Source: Onchidella celtica (Eukaryota; Mollusca; Gastropoda; Systellommatophora; Onchidiidae). From it: DNA of 64,000 nucleotides. The notes under the pieces are model-generated. The model saw only the letters and a list, made by a program, of their open reading frames with translations. It did not search any database and was not told the DNA's origin. A program made the translations under genes and the position numbers. Position 1 is the first letter of the stretch; each line of letters starts with the position of its first letter. This document shows positions 13,101 to 28,100 of the stretch, piece by piece. The stretch covers positions 16,376,802 through 16,440,801 of the forward strand of contig OZ007576.1 in assembly GCA_963931925.1 (NCBI GenBank), in the 5' to 3' direction.

Positions 13101-16100
13101 TTCAAAATAATCTAGTTTATGATGGACAAATAAAATTACTGGTATATATATTTGTATTATGCTCATCGAGGACAAGTTTCAAAGCTGAGCCCTTCCTTTT
13201 CATTTTGTCTAATGTTCCTAGCCTTTCTTGTCCATGTTTTCACCACACATGACAATCAAAACTGCTTTTTCTCTAAACAAACCGCCCAGTCCACATATTA
13301 CGTCCATGAGTGACAGAAGTGCACAGATTCCAGCAGTGGAGGTAAATGCGGTAGAGCTTTATTGCAGTTTAAAATATACCAAAATATATTCATATTACAG
13401 GGATGGTTTGTAAGATCTGAAGTAAATTCGTAATAATAGATCATTAGCCAGTAACCAAGTTATGCTGGGTATCCCAGCTAGTTCTGAAGACGACGACTTC
13501 TAATGAGACAACAATCATTTAATGAAGTATCAATGACATCATTCTAAGACGACTGTGGTAATGACAGACACATTGACAATTACAATATCATCCTCTAACT
13601 CACTTTTGTCAAATAATTTCTTTATCCTCTGCAAGTCTGAGGTCACACCAGATACTCTGTAGATGCCAACTTCATCCAGACCTGCATTTAAACAGATGTT
13701 TAAATTAGTAAATCTTGTTAAGAGTGATAATGTATACACTTTAACTATGACAAGGCAGATGCTGCCCTCTCATTAAGATTTCTAAATTTGAAAGTCTGGA
13801 ATTTATTTGGGCCAGGAAAACTTGAGTAAATTTGATCCACACTGCAGAAACTACTACCTCATACACTTTTCAAATTTTTCCATATAAATTTGTAATTTAC
13901 AATCAAGTTCATGATACAAAACAATTGTGTGATCCCCAAGCACAAATACAAACCAGAAAAATAATCATTTCCAATTTGACTCCACAGCTGGTTATTTTTC
14001 AAACCTTATCATCCTTTTTTTTTTTGTACTTAATTTAATAGTCTGCAGTCTTAGATACAATGAATAATTCCTAGAAAATAATTTGAAAATACATCTCATT
14101 TCAACATTAAATAGTCATGTCACGATTAACTATGGCATAGCATTCCATACAAATTCAAAATTTGTGATACTGAATTAAAGATCCCATAGATCCAAGCTTT
14201 GATGGTTGGTGTACAGTCACGTTTTCTTTTATGCCAAATGGTAATGATTTTATACCGTTGTTCTTAACAACATTAGTACCTCTTTTCTCCACCTCCTGAA
14301 TACAAGCAGTCACAATGGTTGGCACTGTTTTGTTTTCACGACGCGTGCATGATTCCAGTTTGACACCAAAGACAGCCGCGCCATTGCGAGAGGGCGTTCT
14401 CTGCATAGTTTTCTCAACAGAAGTATGGCGCACTGAGATCACAAGAGATACTTCATTCATTGAGATAGTTTTTTCCTGGAAAGAGCCCCTCAGCCAGTGT
14501 CGGCTCAGCTGTAATTGCACAAGAGCAAAAAATCAAATTAAACGCTGTAATTTTTAATGCCAAAATGGTCTAATTACCTACAAGTATTGTCCACTAAGGT
14601 GCATTAATCCAACTGGCTTTGCTTTTTTATATAGTTACATCAACATTTCTCTCACCCAAACATCTGTAATTGTAATCTTTGGTTATATGTAAAAAAACAA
14701 CAACCTCACTCTAGCTTTCTAGAGTGCAGGAATTGCTCTGAAGTTTTAATTTCAGTTGTGCAGGCTATTTCTAATACTGAAATTGCAAATGTTTATCTGC
14801 ATCTTCTGTAGAGAAATACCTGTCATACTTGGCAGTTTCTGGGAGCAAATCTGTGCTTTAAATAGAGGTCTGTAATTCCATGAATGATAATTAACGTGGT
14901 AACTTCTACATTCAAACAGTACAATGACTGTCAGCCATACGTAAGGGATTTCAGGGTTACTAAAGTTATTGGCGTAACATTCCTTTATCATGATGTCCTT
15001 TCCCAATCAGTGACATAAACTTATGAAACCCAACCTTTCCTGCTGCATCAAAATGAAGTTATACTATTATCTAAAAAGTGTTTATGATCCCTAATCTGCA
15101 ACTTTTCCTGCTGTATCAAAATGAAGCTATAACATTACCTAAAGAATCTTTATGATTCTTGATTGGCAACCTGTATCAAAATGAAGTTATAATACCTAAA
15201 GTGTTTTCATGATCCCTGATCCACAACTTTCCTGCTGTATTAAAACGAAGTCATATTATTACTTATAGTGTCTTTATGATCCCTGATCCACAACCTTTCG
15301 TGATGTATCAAAATGAAGTTATAATATTGCATAAAGTGTCCTTATGATCCCTGATCCAAAATCTTTCCTGCTGTATCAAATTAAGATTTTATTAGCTAAA
15401 CCTCAAAAGTTGGAAAGCTCGGAGTTCTCACCTCTAGAGCTCCCCGGCCCAAAAGTTTATCCCCCTCACTGCCGGATTCTTTCTTGAAAATCAAGATCCT
15501 CAAAGTCTGTGATCCTTCCAGCTCCAACTCAAAGTCTTCATTCCAAGCCGGGTCTCTCGAAGTTGGACAAATACGTGTCCTGGCCTTCATGAAGAAATGG
15601 CCATAACTATCCATCTCCAAGCAGCAATAAGTGTCTGTGGTTTCACAGGATCAAAACACTGATCAATGACAGTTAGACTTAAACTATGCATTAATTCCTT
15701 ACCCCTGTCATTTCTACCTAAGTTCACAATTACTTTGGACTTCAGAGTAGACAACAAAACTGGATTCACTTTAGTGTTAGAGATAACATTCCTGTGAGTG
15801 TTATTCATCTATATTCCCATTAAATGAATTTCATATATTTTTATTTCCATATATTCTTTGGTTTTTGAAGATCTCCTGTGATTTAGCTCTTCTAAAAGTT
15901 TTTTTTTTTTTATCTGCTTACATAAACAATCCCCACAATTGCCAGTTACAATGATAATGGGGAAAAACAATTCACAAAGGGAAAGCAAAAGTTCTTTAAC
16001 TCTTTCTGTATCATACAAACTTCTTCAGAAACATTATCATAGTTAGAGAGATCAGAAGACAGATATAACTTACCACAAACTTCAGTCAAACCATTGAGTT

Positions 16101-19100
16101 TATGGATGGTCACATTCAGAATTCCAGTTAGAATGTCTTCATCTGTAAAAATAAATCAGATGTTTACAGACTGGAATAGTCTTCAGGGTTCACATAGAAA
16201 CTGTGAAAGTAAACTGCTGAATCTGTTGTTAGAAAATTTGAATCAAATTGCCAGAGAATTCTTCATTTAGAGAGTCTGAATTATTCTACAAAATGACATT
16301 ACTGGTCCGGAAAGAGAGAAGAGCTCACCTCTAGGTTTGTATAGGCCAATGGCAAGGAGTAAACAACAATTAAACATTTGCAATAACAAATTTTATTACA
16401 TGTACTTTTCTGTTTTTCAAACTGCAAGTAAAAAAAAACAAAAAAACAGCCAACAGGATGTCACAATATTCCCAGCCTTAGCTTTAAACAATCACGTTTA
16501 ACAAAGTTAAACTCAGGTGCTAATGGAGTAACCCACCCCCCCCCCCCCCCTTCCAAAAAGTATGATGAGCTCGGGTGCAATAACAACAAAATTTAAAAAA
16601 AAAAGAAAAGAGACGTAAAACATTTTGCAAGATGCAACTAGAACATGTTTTGCAAGTTTATTTGGGGAGAGCTGATGTTCTTTTCCTTGCAGAGCTAATT
16701 ACATGTATTGAGAGAGTTCCTTCAAATAAATCAGCAAATTGAACTGTGAGAAACCCACACAATTCAAGTACATTTTGTGACCTCAACAAATTTCCAACAT
16801 AAAACTGGTCCTACCTTTATCCACTAAAACACTTCCAATTTTGTTGACTTGTGGAGTCTGGAAACAAAAGAGAGGTAACTTTAAATTTCTACTCCTGTGT
16901 CATAATCAAATAAAACATCACTTTTTACTTCATACTTTGTTAATCTGCAAAATTATTAGTGCCTATGACATTAAAATGGAAAATGTAACATAGTCTGTAA
17001 ATATAAGTTACTACGAAAATAATAATGAAATTACAACATATCTTTATAACAAGCCACTACGAAATGAATAATGAAAATGTAACATATCTTCGCAATGAGT
17101 TATTATGAAGAAAGAAATAATGAAAATATAGTACATCTTTGTAATTAGTCACTATGAAATTAAGAATGAAAATACAGCACATCCTGGATAATTCTTTATC
17201 ACTATAATTTCCAGCTCAATAACTTCATTTCATAATGACTAACTGATGTTTGACCACAGATTTTTTAAAATTTGTATCATTAACTGTGAAATTACATGGA
17301 ATATCAAGCACTTTATTAAGTCACTGTATAGAAATGGCTTTAAACTCCAGGTGTAGTGTACTGGTACTCTGGTGTGTCATATGGAAAGAGTTAAAGCAAA
17401 TGCCAGAGACACTGACAACTATGCTAGGGCTAACAATAAGTGGATGTTTTTAATTCCTTGTGTGTCTTTACCAAAACCTATTAAACCTTTTCATGAGTGT
17501 GCACAAATACTCTCAAACCCATTTTTGCTTTGTCTCAGGACATAAATTACATGTAATGCAGTTTTTAAAACAGACACATACAGAGCTCATACTGGAATGC
17601 TCACCTCTTTCACACTATTGACAAGATCTTGGATAAAGATAGAGCTCATGGATTGCTGCTGGAGGTCACTGTTGCAACCTAAAAATACAGACAACAAAAT
17701 CATCATGCTTGATGCTCTCCTGCACCTGAAATCCAAACCGCTCCATCACAAAAGTCTCAGACTTAGAGCACCCAACTCCAAAATTTTGCACTTTTTAATT
17801 TCCTTTTTTTTTTAAAGTGCATTTGCACACAAAATAAGGCTACATACATATATGTCCCTTTCGGACAGAAGTTGGTAACCAGAGGCTCTCAAGCTTTCAT
17901 CTGTGCTCTTTCCTAGATCCTATACTTAATTGCCCTTAAAAAAAAAAAAGCTTTACATGAGAAAACATATTACTACTATATAGACTTTCATGTGTGTGGC
18001 AGCTCATTTTTAAACTGAATTCTATCCAAAATCTTAAATAATAATATGGCTCTTCTTCTCTGAAAGGTTGCCGACCCCAGTTCCAGGACAATATACAAAA
18101 AAAAACGTACATTTCTTGCAGAGAGATGCAATTGTCTCTTTCCACTCTTCTCTCTCATATTCTGTAGACATCAGTAAAGTTGCACCTTTGTTGCCCTCCA
18201 TGGACACTTTGAATGGAAGTTTGGGAGATGCGAGGAGTAGCTGACCCTCCTGAAAGAATGTAATCATGAGGAATAATATATGAACTTTAATCGTCCTATG
18301 AAAACATTGTTTATGAGCAAAGTAAATTTAATCAACTGAAATACATTCTTTTTTTTTAATGTGAACAGGAACTGTTGCCAGACTATTTCCTGGTCAATAC
18401 TTTTCAAGTTACCTTCCTCAATCAGAATGCAAAATATTGCACACAAAAATGCTGCATTTACAACACCATTGGTAACAGCCACCATCTCTGATAAAGGCTT
18501 ATGAATTGAAATGAATATGCAACACCAATTCACTCCAAGAAAACAATCAAACAACGACATCAATTTTTATTTCATACATGTCATCTTAAAAGTCCCTTTC
18601 AAAGCTAGCTCCATAAAATGTGAACAGCTTTGTGACTAGGCAACTGTAAACTGCATTTTTCGGCTGATTATCTTACATTGTAAATGGGTATTATCATTAT
18701 TTCAGCTCATATCTTCAGTCTATGTGAAAAGGTGGATGTTATGCAGTCTACACATTACGAAAAGAATAAAAAAGAATCAGTTACAGAGTAGAGGCAATGA
18801 AAGGGTGTATATATGCCAATTATCAGTAAATGTTAACCTACGTACCAGCTGGTTAATTTTCTTCTGAAGTTTTTCAACTCCTTTTGTTGCTCCACCTAAA
18901 CCACCGTGAGATCTGTGTTTCTGAAATTTGAAACAATGCACATCAAATTAAAGTCAAATCATTTTTTGCTTGGCGCTCTGACAGACTGGACCAGATTTTG
19001 GACATTATTTCAAAATTCTGCTGAGACTGAAACTCTTACAAGGTTTCTGGTCAGTACAATGCATTGTACTTTAAATGCACTATCACTATGAATAAATATA

Positions 19101-22100
19101 AACAATTAAAATATTTTCTCTCCAGATAATTAAGGTATACACAATAAAGAATGAATGGAAATTGTTAAATTTCCTGCATACTAGTCATTACCTTGAAATG
19201 ACTGACCATGTACATGTAGTAGATCTCTGCTGTTGCACTTTAACTTTCAAATTCTTTTGTATTTTCAAGTGCACTAAAAACATTGATTTATTAGTTCTTT
19301 GTTTTTTTGTTTTTTTTCGGTGTCTTCTTTTCCCTATTTGAACACACATATAAATACAAAACCCTCCCCATGGACAAGCATTTTATGTCATCTCAGTGGA
19401 ATGAAAATTAAAGAGAATCAAAGCAATTCAAAGAATTTTCAAAATTTCTTACATCTTTGTCATCATATTTCCTGATCTCTATTCTGATTTCTTTCTTGTA
19501 TGTCCGGATTTTGTTTTTCAGCTCTTGGATTTCATCTTTTTTGGAAAATTTGGTATCATCTGCCAAAGAAATGAATGAAAATGAAAAAAAGTTCACAAAT
19601 GATAGGTGAAATATACCATAACATGTTTGACAAGAGATCTAATGGGCACAGAAAATAATGCTAATAAAAACATATTACAATTAAATGCTTCCACAGTCTG
19701 TTGTGATGTTGAGCTGTAGTTATGATTGAGATTTCATTGTTCCTTAATTATCAACAGGTTCGGGTTTAGAGTTCTCTTTCAAGGCAGTGCAGACATCTTA
19801 CTTTGGTGCCTTCTTTCTTTCTTCCTGTTTTTTTTTTCTTTTGACATTTGCAACAAAATGTGTGACGATAGTTACTTCCCTGGCATGAACACATATTGAC
19901 CATGTCACATAACATCTACAGCAACAAAGAAGATACACAAAAAAACTGGATTACACTGGATTACAGTGACAATGATCAAGTAAGGACAATCCTGTGTAAA
20001 TATTTCAACAAAGAAGGAAGCAGTTTCTGGAATCAAATCATGACTCTGAGTAAATGAATATTGAGGAAGCTGTTGGACCGTGTTTATAATTACATAGGTC
20101 TGTCAAACAAGTTGTTCCATATTGTATCTCCACACCAGGGCGTTAAGAGGAAATCGCCTGTAAAGTTTTATACTTAAATTTTACAAAGTGTTAGAATGCC
20201 ACCGAATGCTTCAAAATCTACTCTCTTTGGTGAAATAGATCTACCTCCATGATTTTTGTAGGGATGATACAATACACTGTCATGTTGTGGCCTTACCTTA
20301 TGTTTTAGTAGAAAACAGAGATGGAATACAGCAAAACTGGGGTGACGATGCTTCATTAGGAGAGAATAAGTTGGTGTTTATTTGCGGTTCAGAAACAGAG
20401 GTATGATGCAGCTTGAAAAAGAATGGTGATGTCAGTGTGGGATATAACATTTTTTTTTAATGATGTCATGTCAAAGTGAATGTCAAAGAAACTATGGGTG
20501 TTCAAACTTACCATTGTAAGCAAATCTGGTGTCAGTGTGGATGTGACTTAGTGGGAAGTACCACTTGACGTCAAAGGTCACTTTGTTACCTCTGTGGGAA
20601 CAGAACATGATCAAACCATTCATTGTTTGGTTGTGCTATCACCAAAGATACTTGAATAATTTTCTTTACAGTTTTAAAGAATGTTCACAAAATTGAAATA
20701 AATCGAGATCTGGATCTAGATGTATTACTCGAATACACAGATCTTTTCATTGCATTGTCTTACCCACTTTTTTTTTCACTTGCAAAGTCTGAAACATCAG
20801 AAATTGATTTAATTATTAGAAGTATTACTTTATGTTGTTTAAATGCACCCGTAATATTGTATTATTTGTAAACACTTAGCCTAGCCTATCAACAGACAAT
20901 GTCCACTCAGTTTCATATGAGGCATTGTGCACATCTAGCGGACCACTTTTACCACAATGGCAAAAAGGTGAGCGATGCATCTTGTTATTTGAGTATCTTT
21001 GCAATCACCAACGGTACTTCAAATAATTAATCTGTCTTAACAATTTGAACCATTTCCCCTACACAGGAATACACTAATGTGGATGAGGGCACTAATATCA
21101 TGTGCATATTGTTCATGTGAAACAAAAGTCTATGGTACAATATCATGTTAATGTTGAGGTTTCAAACCATTAAATCATTCTACCTACATAATATAAAGAA
21201 TATGAACCAAGCTCAACAATGCTTTTTGTATATGGCCTATTGTTCCAAATTCTTCTAAATGATGCTTGGTCTAAGACTGGGAAGTATGAATGGCAGATGG
21301 GAAATGTTGTAATGTCTACAGAGACCAATTTTTCTATCAAATGTAACCCTACTCAAGACAAAAATTATGAAGAGGAGGGAGTAGAAATACAAAAAAGTAT
21401 TTAGTAATCTGGAAATGATTCATTACTTAGCACGGTCAAAGGTTTATAAGTTTTGACAAGATAAAATTCTGTGTGGATAGCTCAAATCACCTGTGTGTTT
21501 CTCTTTTTGTACAGACCAACACATCACTAAACAGGAAAATATATCGTAGTTTTCGTGATCCATTTACAAGTTCTACTAGGAAACTGCTCTTAACCAGACG
21601 ACGGTTCTCTTGAGTCTGAAAAGTATGAAAGAACACTGGTGAGGTTTCTGTCATTACTGATAAATGTTTATTAAAAAATATTTGTGCACAATAGCTATAA
21701 TAATATTTTTACCATGGAGAATGAGACCTGCAGATGATGAATTTCCATGAAATTAAGGTTTACATGCATTTCAGATTAAGTACACTCTGAGTTGCTGTTC
21801 CTGAAGGAGCTACTGAAAGCTACTCGTGTCTTTCTTTCTCTCACTGGCAATTTTCAAATGCCAAATTCATATCACTCTCTATGAAATTCATTGAGATTAA
21901 TTATAGCAAAAAAAGAAAAAAGGGAAATCACTTCACTTAAAAATTTGAAACTAACCTTCATTAAGGAGGATTTGAGATTTTCTAGTAATAATAATAATAA
22001 TAGTTCGTCCATCAGGTATGATGATGACCTTAACAACACCAGAGGAATAAAGAACAGAAATTGTTGAGAATTTCAACACATGGACAATAAAGAGAACTAA

Positions 22101-25100
22101 AGGACACAGAGGACAGAATGGAAAGACTGTTCTTTCATGACTTATGGCTTCTCATGTGACTGATAAGTCCTATTTTTGCCCTGAAGACCCTTCCGCATAA
22201 ATGACAAGAGTGCTCTGTTGGTTCAGTACCACTGGGCCTTTTCTTGCGCCGTTCTCTTTTTTTGATAGCCTGCTGGACTCTGTCAGCTTCCCATGCTTTG
22301 CTGCCTCTGGTAAGGGCCGCCCTCCAATTTGCACGATCAAGAGAGAGCTTTTCCCACTCACTCACATCAATGGCAAAGGCCTTCAGTGATTGCTTGAGAG
22401 TGTCTTTGTAACGTCTCTTTGGGGCCCCAACATTCCTCGTTCCATTGGAGAGCTCAGAGAAGAAGATTTGCTTAGGGAGTCTGGAGTCGGGCATTCTGAC
22501 AACATGTCCTGCCCAACGTAGCTGAATTTTTTTCAGGTGGCAGAAGATGCTCAATTCCTTGGCACGATTGAGGACCTCAGTGTCTGGAATTTTATCCTGC
22601 CATTTGATCCTTAGGATCTTTCTAAGGCAGGCCAGATGAAAGTGATTTAGCTTTCTGGCATGCGATTGGTACACTGTCCAGGTTTCAGCCCCATAGAGTA
22701 GGGTGGGAAGGACCACAGCATTGTACACTTTCAGCTTAGTGTCTGTGCGAATGCCGGCGACATCCCATACTCTCTTTCGAAGCCTGCCAAATGCAGAGCT
22801 GGCTTTGCTGATTCTTGAGAGAATTTCAGTATCAACACGAGCCGCGGAAGACAGTGTACTGCCAAGATAGGTGAAGTTCTCCGACACCTTCAGAAGACTG
22901 TCATGGACTTTGATATTTGGGGTCACAGGATACTTGTCGTCTGGAGTAGGCTGATGGAGCACTTCCGTCTTCTTTGTGCTTATTGTGAGGCCAAAGTTGT
23001 CACAGGCACTAGAGAACTTATCAACACAGTTTTGCATGCTATCCTCATCGTGTGCCAGAACTGCACAATCATCAGCAAATAGTAGGTCACAGACTTGAGT
23101 ACTTTTGGTTTTGGTTTTTGCCTGAAGTCTCCTGAGGTTGAATAGACTGCCATCAGTTCGGTACTTGATGCTTACCCCTTGAGGAGGAGAGCTAAAGGCT
23201 TCTTGTAGCATTGCAGAGAACATGATGCTGAACAGAGTTGGGGCTAAGACACAACCCTGTTTTACCCCATTTGTGACAGCAAAGGGCTCTGAAACACTGC
23301 CGTTGCTTTTGACTGCAGCTTGCATGCCATCATGAAACTGGCGCACTATTGTGATGAATTCGGGTGGACACCCAAACTTCGCCAAGATTTTCCAGAGGCC
23401 TTCACGACACACTGTGTCAAATGCTTTTGTGAGGTCAACAAATGTGATATACAGCGCTTTATTTTGTTCCATGCATTTTTCCTGAATCTGTCTGGCAGCA
23501 AAAATCATATCCGCCGTTCCCCTCTCTTTACGAAAGCCACATTGGCTCTCGGGAAGCAAGTCATTTGACGAGAGGTGATCAAGAAGGCGATTCAGAAGCA
23601 TTCTTGCCAATATTTTGCCAGCAATTGAAAGTAGAGAGATTCCCCGATGGTTGTCACAGACTTGGCTGTCCCCTTTGTTTTTGTACAGATGGATGATTGA
23701 AGCATCTTTGAAGTCCTGTGGCAGCTTCCCTGCTTTCAACATATGATTGAACAACTCGGTCAACCTTTCAATAAGCTTTTCTCCACCGAAGGCATACACC
23801 TCAGCAGGAATTGAATCCACGCCTGGTGATTTGTTAAAGGACATCTGATTTGTGGCAGTTCGGGTCTCATTTGCTGTGAATGGCTTGGCAAGAGCTGCAT
23901 TAATAGGAGTCTGAGGGAGGCGGTCAATGGACTCAGTATTTATATTTGATGGCCGATTTAGCACACCTCCGAAATGTTCTGCCCAACGCTGAATTATGGC
24001 ATTCAATTCAACAATGCGTGTTGAACCATCTGACGCAAGAAGTGGCGTAGTGCCAGAGCGGGATGGTCCAAACACAGCTCGGAGGCTCTCAAAGAACTTT
24101 CTAGTGTTGTTTGTGTCGGCATATTTCTGAGTTTCTCTTACTCGCTCTTCAAGCCAGTCATTTTTCATTTTCCTCAGCTTCTTCTGGAGTACACCCTTAC
24201 ATGCATGCAGTGCATCAGCTTTTGCTGTGGAAGAGGGGTCACTGCAGTGAGCTTGGATGAGACTATTTTTTTCTTTGATGAGCACTTTGATTTCATTATC
24301 ATTGAACCAGTCCTGGTGCTTGCGGACAGGAAAACCAACTGTGCTGCTGGCGCAAGAGTGTACAGTCGTATTTAGGTCAGTCCAGCTCTGTTCAATGTTC
24401 TCAGGGTCAAAAGTCACGCAATCCAATTTTGAGGAGAGTTCTGATGAGAGCTCGCTCTGTTTCTCAGCTGAGCAGAGTTTTGAAACATTTAGGCGTTTAG
24501 GTGGCGCTTTCCCTTGAGGGCGCCTATTGCGCCTCAATGTTAGTCTGAGCTTGCAAACAATGAGTCTGTGGTCAGTTCCACACTCGGCACCACACATCGC
24601 CTTTGTTACAAGGACATCCTTTCTGTCAGTCTTCCTCACAATGACATAGTCTATGAGATGCCAATGCTTTGAGCGGGGATGCATCCATGACGTTCTGTTT
24701 CTCACGGGGAGACTGGCTTTTCCCAACTGGGATCCTGAGTGTCATTAGCCTGTCATTTATTTCAATTGGCATGGACTGCAAGTTTCTGACAAGGTCATTT
24801 TTAATTGCAAACCCAACACCATGCTGTCTCGGTTCGACTGCACCCTTGCCTTTCCAGAAGAAGGTGTATCCACCACTGAGCTCTTTGAGTTGGCCACTAT
24901 CAGGGAGTCTGGTCTCACTGAGTGCCACTATGTCCAGGTTATACCTGCTGAGCTCAATGGCAATAAGTGCAGTGCGTCTTTCCGGGTTGTTTGAGTTGTC
25001 CTGTAGTGTGCGTATATTCCAGGCTCCTAGCCTGAGTAAGCTGAATTTCTTTTTGTTTCGACCGTAAAAAGGGATCCCCACTGGTCGCGGTATACCAGTC

Positions 25101-28100
25101 AGGGTGATGTGAAGTGGGCTTTCTTTAGGGCACCTTTTCTAGCCCCTTCCTCAGTTGAGGTGAGCAGTGCTATCCTTAAATAAGGCTGCTCAGCTACTGT
25201 GGGTGCTGCCTCCCCACGCCTCCACTTCAATCGACGATGAAGCGACCATAGCCCACAGCCACCAACGTGTAGGTCTGTGCTAACAGCTTCCAGTCTATCC
25301 AAACCTGCTGCCACCGCATTCGCCCATCACCGTTGGAATTTTGAGAGGAAAGAAGACGAGACAAAGATGAAAGAAGACGAGGTGAGTGTTAAGACTGGCG
25401 CAAAGAATTTGTTTTTAGTGAGAAAGAGCTGCGCAAACATCAGACTCACTCTCTCGCCTGGACACAACTTATCCAAGTGGCAAGACAGGGTCAAGACGAC
25501 TGGAAATGTATCCAGGTGCAGGAGGATGCCAGAGGGACAGTCATATTGCCTGACCGGCTGCCTGTAGGCTACTCCACAGCCTCGCAGTCCCAACTGACTA
25601 GGGTGAAAGACCCAAACCAAAGAACACCAATACTGGTGGATGCTCTGTGTCACGATATCCAGGCCAGAGTGACGGTATATTGCCATCTGCCCTATCAATC
25701 AACCACTGGCCTGCTGCCGCCAGCTTCGAAGCTGCGTCCGGGAAGTTTGCTCAATTCTTCGTCTGTGATTTAGGCAAACAAGCCTATGACCACACCGCTA
25801 CCGGGGGCCAATATGAAGGACTCAAGTACTGAGGGTCACATTGTGCCCTAGCATGTGGCCGTTGGGTTAGATGAAACCTCCTCCGCCCTGGCCGTTTGCA
25901 CCGACAGGTGCAAGCCCACTGATACCATGCTAGCGTACCAGTTCATGAAACAGGTTGTACTGGATTACATGTTACCAGTAGCAGATTTTTCTGACCTGAC
26001 ATGCAGATTTTCTAGTGCTACCTTTCAATTACATTAAACACTATAGTCAAAAATTGGAAAAAGAAAAAGTTGTATGTAGCAAAGCCTCGCATAAGAAATA
26101 ATACCCAAACAATACAATAAAATGTAAAGAAAAAGGGCTGACAGAAAATACAAATATTTCGGTTAAAATTTCTTATTATTTCTTATGTCAGGCATTGCTA
26201 CATACAACTTTTTCTTTTTGCCAATTTTTAACTTTGCTTTAAGCCTTGGTGCGAGCCCACAATTGCCTGTGGTTTTTTATAATATTTCGTCAATTAACAT
26301 GATAGTGCGGTATTAAAATTTTTCCATTTGCTCATGATCTAAATGGTTCATTTACAGTTATGACAGCACAATCTACTCTTTCAACTAAAACTTTTATTTT
26401 TCTAAAATCTTCATTCAGTCATGTGCATCAAATTTTCCATTTAATTACACTTGACCTTGTTGTTTATCTTTTGTAACATGTTCACTCATTACAATGACTG
26501 CATATATTTAAGATACAGATTTGCATGTCAGACATCATTCCATAGTCCACTCACATCCTGGCATATTAATGATGTTGCTGGTTTCGAGATATACTATATT
26601 ATTATTGCTTGTGATGAGATCTATATCCTTGCAATGTGAAGTATTGATATCTTTAATAGTTTTGAAGTTATAAGAAGAAACAGTTTCGCCACATCCAAGA
26701 ACAATAAAAGTGACCAAAACTTTGAAATGCTCTCCTGTGAAATGAAAAAATTGTTGCTAAGCCAGCATGTGAGTTGGACGACAATTTGTGTGTATGATAT
26801 ACTTACAGTTGCAGTTGCTGGCACTGTGTTGCCAAATTGTTCCAGAACTTGCTGTGACAGTTTCAGTGCTCTCTGTAAGGCTTCGTGGTCAGGGTGATCT
26901 TGTGGTGTGTATTTGATCAGGTCCTGGGACAAAGTTGTGGGTTATGGTGAGTAGCAATACTAGTACAGTATATTTAAGGTCCAAGGCACAAAACTGCCCA
27001 AGACGAGAAAGGTCAGCATAGCAGGAGAAAAAAAAAGCTGTTTAAGTGAGAAACGTGGAAACTGAGAGGGATCTAGACCAAGGATCAGCAACTTTTCAGA
27101 GAAGAGGAGCCACTGACAGAACTTTAAGCCACAACACTTGTGAACATTTTTATTCCAATAGTATTTATTCTCATTTAAATATTTTTTTTATTGGCAATTA
27201 AGAAAAGGAATGAGCCATTATGCAAGGTAAAAGTGCCGCATGTGGCTCAAGATCCGCTGGTTGCCAACTCCTGATCTCAACAACATGTTTACACTGTATT
27301 TTTTTGTATTTCTATTGTATTGTAAGACACCTCTGGATACACCAATAGGACGAGGTCCTCTTTTATTGCCATAAAAATATTCTAAAGAACTGTATCCGAG
27401 ACTGTCAGTACAGTTTCAATATTTGTTCCACTGATAGACAAAAATTATATGAGCACTGAATGATAAGTATTACACAAAAGGTTGGACCTTGGGAAGTAAG
27501 AGTCCAGATGGCAACATTACTTAACAAAATAGCAAATAATAAAATGATAGACATAAACTCGTGCAAGTCTGTGGATATGTCACCTTCGGCTTGCGATTAA
27601 GAGAAGCCCTCATTAATGGGCTGATAAGCTTTAGTAATAAAACTTAAAAGGTCTTAACAGCAGTTATTGATAGTAAAATAATACAAATGACAAATTAGAA
27701 AGTCTGAGTACAGACTAATATGAATATTATTGCTTTCATGCACTACTGTCTTAATCATCTGATTATATTAATTAGATCATCTTGTGTCCTACAGCAAGCA
27801 ATCAAACAGTGCAGAATGTCATATATTATAATAGGTTACAGTACTTGTTTTATTGTACTGGAATTGATATCACCCCTGACAGTTATTAAACATGTACTGT
27901 TACAGTGATGTTCATCAGTTCAGCGAGTACACTGTAATGGATCATGAATTCTTCACACTAACTGACCCCCCACAAGATTAAACTGTTAGCACTGTCACTT
28001 ACATGTAATACCAGCAAGTTCCTCTGCACCCTTTGAACTGGTTGGAACAGGGCATCTGTAACATTATAGCAAAAAAGCTGTGTTAGGGAAGACAATATAA

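Larger units (their letters stand above)
18250..21490. other. Introns of the PH-domain region
   Basis: Intron sequence of 596, 532, 952 and 899 bp between the PH exons. AT-rich, with poly-T/A runs (for example 19303-19318, 20450). I see no additional gene, RNA or clear transposon. Confidence 0.45.
21987..26004 (-). mobile_element. APE-type LINE, full length apart from an endonuclease deletion
   Basis: About 4.0 kb, same orientation as the host gene. Its 3' end is an (ATT)n tail (21987-22000). Then come an RT ORF, an N-terminal endonuclease ORF and a 5' region of about 0.9 kb up to 26004. It is bounded by a 12-bp duplication AGATTTTCTAGT. The RT has ADD and a C2H2 finger follows. The endonuclease half resembles the domain that databases often label craniofacial development protein 2-like; the clade (RTE-like or relative) is not settled here. 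Confidence 0.92.

Noticed and set aside
25099..25832. Several 60-120-codon frames on both strands in the LINE 5' region
   Set aside because: No protein motif; they lie in the GC-richer untranslated part of the element.
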